This document shows, piece after piece, positions 1 to 4,528 of a stretch of DNA of 5,833 bases. This DNA comes from an uncultured Ruminococcus sp. (lineage in GTDB: Bacteria; Bacillota; Clostridia; Oscillospirales; Acutalibacteraceae), in assembly GCA_946055445.1 (NCBI GenBank), contig CAMGGF010000093.1, positions 1 through 5,833 of the forward strand, written 5' to 3'. The notes beneath the pieces were generated by a model that was given only the letters and a program-made list of their open reading frames with translations, was not told where the DNA came from and searched no databases. How positions within the stretch are numbered: position 1 is the stretch's first letter; the number at the start of each line of letters is the position of its first letter. The translations under genes were made by a program, and so were the position numbers.

Positions 1-149
1 GATATGATATACGGCTAATGCCGTATGATATGCTCGCTATGCAAGCATGATATAATATCCGTTCCCAAATACGCGAAGCGTATATCATCTGCGAAGCAGA
101 TATCATACCGACAGGTATATCACCCGTGACCGCAGGGAACGGATATCAT
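1..149. repeat. Hairpin-rich interspersed-type repeat element with nested inverted copies of ATGATAT/ATATCAT
   Basis: Non-coding and highly structured. ATGATAT occurs at 4-10, 25-31 and 47-53. Its reverse complement ATATCAT occurs at 82-88, 100-106 and 143-149, with a variant ATATCAC at 117-123. Between the motifs lie short palindromes: 9-15/20-26 (7 bp), 31-37/41-47 (7 bp with one C-A mismatch), 69-74/78-83 (6 bp, GAA loop), 87-92/96-101 (6 bp, GAA loop) and 105-109/114-118 (5 bp). A perfect 12-bp stem, 55-66 with 135-146, encloses the last three hairpins. The design, direct motifs on the left and inverted motifs on the right with variable stems between, suggests a non-autonomous interspersed repeat (a MITE- or REP-like family) or a structured RNA/DNA element. 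The left end may be outside the window. There is no open reading frame of its own and no transposase here. The family assignment is inference; the pairing is read directly from the sequence. Confidence 0.75.
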
Positions 150-151
150 TG

Positions 152-183
152 AAAAAGACGATTGCCGAAGCAATCGTCTTTTT
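152..183 (-). terminator. Rho-independent terminator of the tRNA-Leu gene
   Basis: A perfect 14-bp inverted repeat (152-165 with 170-183) has a 4-base CGAA loop on the plus strand. The outer five pairs are A:T, so in minus-strand RNA the stem ends in a U run at 156-152. It starts 2 bp after the encoded CCA of the minus-strand tRNA, so terminating that transcript is its evident job. The A/T symmetry means it could also stop plus-strand transcription coming from the repeat on its left. Confidence 0.9.
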
Positions 184-184
184 C

Positions 185-268
185 TGGTGCGAGCGATGGG
201 ACTTGAACCCATACGGGATTACCACACGCCCCTCAAACGTGCGCGTCTGCCGATTCCGCCACGCTCGC
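185..268 (-). tRNA. tRNA-Leu, anticodon GAG
   Basis: Read on the minus strand, the gene folds as a class II tRNA of 84 nt including an encoded CCA. The 7-bp acceptor stem GCGAGCG (268-262) pairs with CGCTCGC (195-189), followed by discriminator A and CCA at 188-185. The anticodon stem CACGT/GCGTG encloses the loop TTGAGGG (236-230), which places the anticodon GAG at 234-232. GAG reads the leucine codons CUC and CUU. A long variable arm follows, as expected for leucine tRNAs, then a T arm ATGGG-TTCAAGT-CCCAT. The D arm contains the usual GG and AGA elements. It has its own promoter (303-331) and terminator (152-183), so it appears to be a single-gene unit. Confidence 0.96.
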
Positions 269-302
269 ATATTTTATTCCTGTTGCTTTCGCAACGGTGA
301 TT

Positions 303-331
303 ATTATAGCAAAGGATTGTTTTTGTGTCAA
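303..331 (-). promoter_or_regulatory. Consensus sigma-A promoter for tRNA-Leu
   Basis: On the minus strand, TTGACA (331-326) and TATAAT (308-303) are separated by exactly 17 bp, a full match to the housekeeping consensus. Transcription should start near 296, giving a leader of about 27 nt before the tRNA. That leader contains a small hairpin (282-286 with 291-295, loop of 4). Perfect promoters are typical of stable-RNA genes. Confidence 0.9.
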
Positions 332-466
332 GAGATTTTTCCGAAATCCTTTGCAGTTTTTATAAATTCCGATTTTTGTGTTGCCTTTTCCCAACACATT
401 TTGAAAAAAATGCGCAAACACGGGAAAGGCGCCAAAAATACATCTGCAATATTTTTAAAAAAAGCA
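332..466. other. AT-rich spacer between divergent promoters, no gene seen
   Basis: This stretch separates the minus-strand tRNA promoter from the plus-strand sulfur operon promoter. The reading frames crossing it run through the tRNA or the promoters and show no recognisable protein. The only notable content is an A/T tract at 449-463 just upstream of the -35 box at 467, which could serve as an UP element. Confidence 0.6.
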
Positions 467-495
467 TTGACAAGTGCAACTGTACGATGTATAAT
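467..495 (+). promoter_or_regulatory. Consensus sigma-A promoter of the metY-cysK-rrf2 operon
   Basis: TTGACA at 467-472 and TATAAT at 490-495 are 17 bp apart, a perfect match to the housekeeping consensus, preceded by an A/T tract at 449-463. The expected start is about 501-503, inside the inverted repeat at 499-521. A promoter this strong with an operator on its start point suggests an operon that is off by repression and highly expressed when released. Confidence 0.9.
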
Positions 496-498
496 TCT

Positions 499-521
499 AC
501 CAACCTACTTGATAGGTTGGT
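499..521. promoter_or_regulatory. Operator-like perfect inverted repeat at the operon start site
   Basis: ACCAACCTA (499-507) and TAGGTTGGT (513-521) are exact reverse complements separated by CTTGA. The 23-bp site begins 4 bp after the -10 box and covers the predicted start, a classical position for repression by a dimeric regulator. Rrf2-family proteins bind palindromes of about this size, and an Rrf2 gene is the third gene of the operon, so autoregulation is the simplest reading. The same repeat could form a hairpin at the very 5' end of the mRNA, so an RNA role is not excluded. I do not match it to a named published motif. Confidence 0.75.
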
Positions 522-706
522 TTAAGAACAGAAAATCAAAACAATACAGCAAGGAGGTGCGCGGCGGTGCAACATCATTTTGAAAGCCTGCTTCGGCAGA
601 ATTTCCGTTTCGGACGAATGTGTACGGTTGAAAAAGGCAGTCAATTCATATCATATAAGCATAAACAGAAAACCATACACAATATAAATCGAAAGGGAAA
701 TGCATT
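522..706 (+). other. 5' leader of the sulfur amino acid operon (about 200 nt from the start site)
   Basis: This is untranslated sequence between the operator and metY. I looked for the conserved elements of a SAM (S-box) riboswitch and for the T-box antiterminator motif and saw neither, nor a terminator hairpin with a U run. Small hairpins are present: CTGC-TTCG-GCAG at 588-599 with a stable UUCG loop, and TCCG/CGGA at 604-614. The second half (about 640-700) is A-rich and looks unstructured. A perfect Shine-Dalgarno sequence at 551-558 is unexplained and is listed separately. Confidence 0.55.
551..569 (+). promoter_or_regulatory. Orphan strong ribosome binding site with GTG start inside the leader
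   Basis: AAGGAGGT (551-558) is a full match to the 16S anti-Shine-Dalgarno, stronger than the AAAGGGAAA in front of metY. A GTG lies 8 bases downstream at 567-569. The frame it opens is not closed before metY; it runs to 884 and overlaps metY by 178 bases in another frame, with an unrecognised, basic product. It may be a ribosome standby site, a regulatory leader ORF, or chance. I do not call a protein-coding gene here. Confidence 0.4.
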
Positions 707-1996
707 ATGTCAGAATATCGTTTTGAAACTTTACAACTCCATGTCGGTCAGGAAACGCCCGACGCTGTCACCGATTCCCGTGCAGTGCCGATTTACGCAA
801 CCACCTCTTATGTTTTCCATAACTGCGCGCACGCGGCAGACCGTTTCGGTCTGCGCGACGCAGGCAACATTTACGGCCGCTTAACCAACTCCACGCAAGA
901 TGTGTTTGAAAAGCGCATTGCGGCTTTGGAAGGCGGCGTTGCCGCTTTGGCGCTCGCTTCGGGTGCGGCGGCAATTTCCTATACCATTGAGGCGCTCGCG
1001 CAAAACGGTGGGCACATTGTCGCGCAGAAAACCATTTACGGCGGCAGTTACAATCTGTTGGCGCACACACTTCCGAATTTCGGTATCACCGCTTCGTTTG
1101 TCAACATTCACGACCTTGCGGCGGTGGAAAACGCCATTCAGGACAACACCCGCGCGATTTACATTGAAACGCTCGGCAACCCGAACAGCGATATCCCCGA
1201 TATTGATGCACTTGCCGCATTGGCACACAAACACGATTTGCCGCTTGTGGTCGACAACACCTTCGGCACCCCGTACCTCATTCGTCCGATTGCACACGGT
1301 GCAGACATCGTTGTCCATTCCGCCACCAAATTCATCGGCGGGCACGGTACAACACTCGGCGGTGTAATTGTGGACTCGGGCAACTTTGATTGGGCGGCGT
1401 CGGGCAAGTATCCGGCAATTTCCGCCCCCAACCCCGCATACCACGGCGCGGTATTTACCGAGGCGGCGGGCAAAGCGGCGTTTGTCACCTATATTCGCGC
1501 GGTACTACTGCGCGATACAGGCGCGACGATTTCACCATTCGCGGCATTTTTGCTGTTGCAAGGTACGGAAACGCTGTCACTTCGTTTGGAGCGTCACGCC
1601 GAAAACACAAAGAAGGTAATCGATTACCTAACCGAAAATCCGCTGGTCAGCCGCGTCAAACACCCCGCTCTCCCCGACCATCCCGACCACGCGCTGTATG
1701 AAAAATACTTCCCCAACGGCGGCGGCTCGATTTTCACCTTTGAAATTAAAGGCGGCGTGAAAGAGGCGCACACCTTTATTGACAGTTTGCAAATATTCTC
1801 ACTGCTTGCAAATGTTGCCGATGTGAAAAGTTTGGTCATTCACCCCGCAACCACCACGCACAGCCAATTAAATGATGCGGAACTCGCTGACCAAGGCATT
1901 TATCAAAATACCATTCGTTTGTCCATCGGAACCGAGCATATCGATGATATTCTCGCAGATTTGCAGCGCGGGTTCGACGCTGTTGCGGCTTTATAA
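707..1996 (+). CDS. metY: O-acetylhomoserine sulfhydrylase (O-acetylhomoserine aminocarboxypropyltransferase)
   Basis: A 429-residue PLP enzyme of the Cys/Met metabolism family. It is predicted to make homocysteine from O-acetyl-L-homoserine and sulfide in the cytoplasm, the direct sulfhydrylation route to methionine. Visible landmarks: the opening FETLQLHVGQ, substrate/PLP loop NIYGRLTNST (54-63, Y56 and R58), SGAAAI (85-90), VVDNTFGTP (181-189, D183 expected to contact the pyridine nitrogen), and the PLP lysine K208 in HSATKFIGGHGTT. R404 in NTIRLSIGTE is the usual carboxylate-binding arginine. The length, near 430, fits MetY; MetB and MetC are nearer 380-400. The start is supported by AAAGGGAAA (692-700) and by family-like N-terminal sequence. 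First gene of the operon; cysK follows after 14 bp. A related gamma-synthase activity cannot be excluded, but MetY is much the best fit. Confidence 0.93.
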   Translation: MSEYRFETLQLHVGQETPDAVTDSRAVPIYATTSYVFHNCAHAADRFGLRDAGNIYGRLTNSTQDVFEKRIAALEGGVAALALASGAAAISYTIEALAQNGGHIVAQKTIYGGSYNLLAHTLPNFGITASFVNIHDLAAVENAIQDNTRAIYIETLGNPNSDIPDIDALAALAHKHDLPLVVDNTFGTPYLIRPIAHGADIVVHSATKFIGGHGTTLGGVIVDSGNFDWAASGKYPAISAPNPAYHGAVFTEAAGKAAFVTYIRAVLLRDTGATISPFAAFLLLQGTETLSLRLERHAENTKKVIDYLTENPLVSRVKHPALPDHPDHALYEKYFPNGGGSIFTFEIKGGVKEAHTFIDSLQIFSLLANVADVKSLVIHPATTTHSQLNDAELADQGIYQNTIRLSIGTEHIDDILADLQRGFDAVAAL

Positions 1997-2010
1997 GGGA
2001 GGAAACCACA

Positions 2011-2949
2011 ATGTCTACTATCTATCAATCCGCCGACGCACTCATCGGCAGAACACCTTTATTGGAACTGACACATTCCGAAGAAGCGCTCGGTTTAAAA
2101 GCCAAAGTGCTCGGTAAATTGGAATATTTTAATCCCTCGGGGTCTGTCAAAGACCGCGTGGCAAAATCTATGCTGGACGATGCCGAGGCAAGGGGCGTTC
2201 TCACGCCTGACAGCGTCATCATTGAGCCGACTTCGGGTAACACCGGTATAGGTCTTACGGCAGTTGCCGCCGCGCGCGGGTACAAAATCATTATTGTGAT
2301 GCCCGAGACGATGTCCGTTGAGCGCCGCAACATTATGCGTGCGTACGGCGCGGATTTGGTGCTTACCGAGGGCGCAAAAGGTATGAAAGGCGCGATTGCC
2401 AAAGCAAAAGAATTGGCAGAGGAAATCCCGAACAGTTTTATACCCGGGCAGTTTGACAACCCCGCCAATCCTGCGGCACACTATGCCGCCACAGGGCCCG
2501 AAATTTACGCAGATACCGACGGTAAGGTCGATATTTTCGTTGCAGGCGTCGGCACGGGCGGCACCGTAACGGGCGTCGGCAAATACTTAAAAGAGAAAAA
2601 CCCGAATGTGCAAATTGTTGCCGTTGAGCCCGCCTCCTCTCCCGTTTTGTCACAGGGCACGGCAGGCGCACACAAAATTCAGGGTATCGGCGCAGGCTTT
2701 GTGCCGGCGGTACTGGATACAACTGTATATGACGAGGTGTTTCCCGTCACCAACGAAGCGGCATTTGAAACCGCAAAGGCAATCGGCAAACGCGAGGGCG
2801 TTTTGGTCGGTATTTCTTCGGGCGCGGCGGCCGCGGCGGCGTTTGAAATTGCAAAACGCCCCGAAAACGCAGGCAAAACCATTGTCATTTTATTGCCCGA
2901 CGGCGGCGACCGCTATTTCTCCACCCCGCTGTTCCAATTCGACGAGTAA
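2011..2949 (+). CDS. cysK: Cysteine synthase A (O-acetylserine sulfhydrylase)
   Basis: A 312-residue fold-type II PLP enzyme that converts O-acetyl-L-serine and sulfide to L-cysteine. Motifs in order: IGRTPLLEL (12-20), PLP lysine K47 in NPSGSVKDR (41-49), substrate loop TSGNTG (74-79), phosphate-binding GTGGT (181-185), GISSGAA (267-273) and the C-terminal LLPDGGDRYFST (294-304). Length and motif order are normal for CysK; there is no regulatory CBS-type domain. An alanine run (272-277) encoded by GCG/GCC repeats follows the SSG motif and seems tolerated. The ribosome site AAGGGAGGA (1995-2003) overlaps the metY stop and sits 7 bp before the ATG, so the two are probably translated together. 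No serine acetyltransferase gene is in the window, so O-acetylserine must come from elsewhere. CysM or cystathionine beta-synthase-like activity is less likely. Confidence 0.95.
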   Translation: MSTIYQSADALIGRTPLLELTHSEEALGLKAKVLGKLEYFNPSGSVKDRVAKSMLDDAEARGVLTPDSVIIEPTSGNTGIGLTAVAAARGYKIIIVMPETMSVERRNIMRAYGADLVLTEGAKGMKGAIAKAKELAEEIPNSFIPGQFDNPANPAAHYAATGPEIYADTDGKVDIFVAGVGTGGTVTGVGKYLKEKNPNVQIVAVEPASSPVLSQGTAGAHKIQGIGAGFVPAVLDTTVYDEVFPVTNEAAFETAKAIGKREGVLVGISSGAAAAAAFEIAKRPENAGKTIVILLPDGGDRYFSTPLFQFDE

Positions 2950-2971
2950 ACGGACTTTTAGGTGATTTTAT

Positions 2972-3382
2972 ATGATGGTTTCCACACGAGGCAGATATGC
3001 CCTGCGCGTTTTGCTGGATTTAGCGGAGCACGCCGAGAACGGCTATGTGCCGATGAAAGATGTTGCCGCGCGGCAGTCGCTTTCCTTAAAATATTTAGAA
3101 CAAATTATGCCGTTGCTTTCCAAAGGGGAGTTTGTTGAGGGCTTGCATGGAAAAGGCGGCGGCTATCGGCTGAAACGGAATGCGGCGGAAATTCGCGTCG
3201 GCGAAATTTTACGGCTGACGGAAGGCAATTTGGCACCCGTTGCCTGTTTGAAATGTGATGCGCAAGCCTGCGAGCGAGCAAGCCTTTGCAAAACCCTGCC
3301 GATGTGGAAAGAATTTGATGCGCTGGTCAACAACTATTTCAACGGAATTACACTCTCGGACCTGTTGCAAACAACCGAATAA
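2972..3382 (+). CDS. Rrf2-family transcriptional regulator with Fe-S-type cysteines (IscR/CymR-like)
   Basis: A 136-residue winged-helix DNA-binding protein. The N-terminus MMVSTRGRYALRVLLDLA is the Rrf2 signature. The HTH spans about 26-50 (VPMKDVAARQSLSLKYLEQI), and the wing contains HGKGGGYRL (59-67). C92, C100 and C106 lie where IscR-type members carry cluster-binding cysteines, and there is an extra C95. The cysteine segment leads into KTLPMWKEFDALVNNYFNGITLSDLL, the usual dimerisation helix and tail. CymR of Bacillus, which controls cysteine metabolism, lacks such cysteines, so this protein may instead sense iron-sulfur or redox state; that is inference. It lies 22 bp after cysK in the same operon and is the likely ligand of the palindrome at 499-521. 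Start chosen at 2972 by alignment with MKISTxGRY-type starts, with AGGTG at 2960-2964; ATG at 2975 is an alternative. Confidence 0.92.
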   Translation: MMVSTRGRYALRVLLDLAEHAENGYVPMKDVAARQSLSLKYLEQIMPLLSKGEFVEGLHGKGGGYRLKRNAAEIRVGEILRLTEGNLAPVACLKCDAQACERASLCKTLPMWKEFDALVNNYFNGITLSDLLQTTE

Positions 3383-3394
3383 AAAATTCGACAG

Positions 3395-3434
3395 AATCCA
3401 ACAAAACTGCTTGTAATTGCGGTTTTGTTGGATT
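3395..3434. promoter_or_regulatory. Long inverted repeat overlapping the ddh promoter
   Basis: A perfect 13-bp inverted repeat pairs 3395-3407 with 3422-3434. It extends inward by a T-G wobble and two more pairs (3408-3410 with 3419-3421), leaving an 8-base loop. No U run follows on the plus strand, so it is not a standard terminator for the rrf2 operon, although the hairpin would form in read-through RNA. The loop coincides with the predicted -35 box and the right arm fills the spacer up to the -10, so it may be an operator or a structural element of the promoter. Confidence 0.65.
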
Positions 3435-3439
3435 ATAAT
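3411..3439 (+). promoter_or_regulatory. Predicted sigma-A promoter for ddh
   Basis: TTGTAA (3411-3416, four of six matches to TTGACA) and a perfect TATAAT (3434-3439) are 17 bp apart. The start would fall near 3446, about 28 nt before the ddh ATG and upstream of its AGGAG site (3461-3465). This gives ddh its own transcript, separable from the sulfur operon. Confidence 0.65.
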
Positions 3440-3473
3440 ATTGGATAAATTTTGAAACACAGGAGTATGTAAC

Positions 3474-4454
3474 ATGATAAAAATCGGCATTGCCGGCTAC
3501 GGCAATTTAGGGCGCGGTGTGGAAAGCGCGCTGCAAAACGCAGAAGATATGGAACTGATCGGTGTGTTTACACGCCGTGCGCCCGAAAGCGTAAAAACGG
3601 CAACAGGTGCGCCCGTTTACCGTTGGGACGACGCGAAAAAAATGCAAAATGACATTGATGTGATGATTTTGTGCGGTGGCAGTGCAAATGACCTACCTAC
3701 GCAGACCGCAGAAATGGCGGCGCTTTTCAATGTGGTGGACAGTTTCGACACCCACGCCAAAATCCCCGAGCATTTCTCGCAAGTGGACGAAGTCAGCCGC
3801 ACCGCGAACAAAATCAGCATAATTTCGGTCGGTTGGGACCCCGGTTTGTTCTCTTTGAACCGTTTGTACGGGCAAGCGATTTTGCCGAACGGCAAAGACT
3901 ATACATTTTGGGGCAAAGGCGTCAGCCAAGGCCATTCCGACGCCATTCGCCGCATTCCCGGCGTAAAAGACGGCAAACAGTATACCATTCCCGTGGAAAG
4001 CGCGCTCGAAAGCGTGCGAAACGGCGAAAATCCCGACTTAACTACACGCGAAAAGCATACAAGAGAATGCTTTGTAGTGGCGGAGGACGGCGCGGATTTG
4101 GCGGCGATTGAAACCGCAATTCAAACCATGCCGAATTACTTTGCCGATTACGACACCACCGTGCATTTCATCAGCCAAGAAGAATTGGACCGCAACCACG
4201 CAGGCATTCCGCACGGCGGCGTGGTATTCCGCACAGGTGTGACGGGCTTGCAAAACGAGCAAAAACATGTAGTGGAATACAAATTACAGTTGGACTCCAA
4301 CCCCGGCTTTACTTCGAGCGTATTGGTTGCGTTTGCACGCGCGGCATACCGTATGCAAAAAGACGGGCTTTGCGGCTGTAAAACGATTTTTGACATTGCA
4401 CCGTCGTATTTGCATCCCGCCTCCCCCGCAGAACAGCGCGCACATTTGCTGTAA
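3474..4454 (+). CDS. ddh: meso-diaminopimelate D-dehydrogenase
   Basis: A 326-residue NADPH-dependent enzyme that reductively aminates tetrahydrodipicolinate to meso-diaminopimelate in one step. It bypasses the succinyl, acetyl or aminotransferase routes to lysine and to the peptidoglycan cross-link residue. Visible features: Rossmann motif GIAGYGNLGRG (5-15), CGGSANDLP (67-75), VVDSFDTH (87-94), SVGWDPGLFSLNR (118-130), FWGKGVSQGHSDAIRRIPGV (145-164), MPNYFADY (219-226), IPHGG (245-249) and LDSNPGFTSS (273-282). These follow the Corynebacterium glutamicum enzyme, as I recall it, block by block, and the length is close (about 320 there). The AGGAG site at 3461-3465 is 8 bp before the ATG. It has its own predicted promoter and a strong terminator, so it looks like a one-gene unit. 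Its tail (about 316-326) is probably variable. I see no missing motif. Confidence 0.95.
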   Translation: MIKIGIAGYGNLGRGVESALQNAEDMELIGVFTRRAPESVKTATGAPVYRWDDAKKMQNDIDVMILCGGSANDLPTQTAEMAALFNVVDSFDTHAKIPEHFSQVDEVSRTANKISIISVGWDPGLFSLNRLYGQAILPNGKDYTFWGKGVSQGHSDAIRRIPGVKDGKQYTIPVESALESVRNGENPDLTTREKHTRECFVVAEDGADLAAIETAIQTMPNYFADYDTTVHFISQEELDRNHAGIPHGGVVFRTGVTGLQNEQKHVVEYKLQLDSNPGFTSSVLVAFARAAYRMQKDGLCGCKTIFDIAPSYLHPASPAEQRAHLL

Positions 4455-4470
4455 TTCCATACAACAAAGC

Positions 4471-4512
4471 AACACCCCTGCAAGCAAACACAGGCTTGCA
4501 GGGGTGTTTTTT
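4471..4512 (+). terminator. Rho-independent terminator after ddh
   Basis: A 15-bp perfect stem (4471-4485 with 4494-4508), GC-rich in its core, has an 8-base loop and is followed by a T run at 4507-4512. It lies 16 bp after the ddh stop, in the 74-bp gap between converging genes. On the minus strand the sequence after the stem is only moderately T-rich, so it may serve the opposing gene weakly. Confidence 0.93.
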
Positions 4513-4528
4513 ATACAATTCAAAGGAT

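Noticed and set aside
1..149. CRISPR array
   Set aside because: The 7-base repeated motif is far too short, spacers of 10-19 bases are themselves palindromic, and the motif switches orientation midway.
233..421. 62-residue minus-strand open frame
   Set aside because: It overlaps the tRNA and its promoter; its C-terminal residues are simply translated tRNA sequence.
149..583. 144-residue plus-strand open frame starting in the terminator
   Set aside because: It runs antisense through the tRNA-Leu gene and across both promoters and the operator, has no ribosome binding site, and resembles no protein.
522..706. S-box (SAM) riboswitch or T-box in the sulfur operon leader
   Set aside because: The conserved core sequences of both are not present and there is no terminator/antiterminator pair before metY.
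567..884. 105-residue GTG-started open frame as a gene
   Set aside because: It overlaps metY by 178 bases out of phase and its sequence is unrecognised and compositionally odd. Only its ribosome site is notable, so it is kept as a finding and not as a CDS.
881..1444. 187-residue minus-strand open frame inside metY
   Set aside because: Shadow of the GC-rich metY coding frame; no recognisable motifs, and it lies opposite a clearly conserved enzyme.
3395..3434. Rho-independent terminator for the metY-cysK-rrf2 operon
   Set aside because: The stem is strong, but the bases after it are ATAATATTGG, with no U run; the promoter overlap explains the position better.
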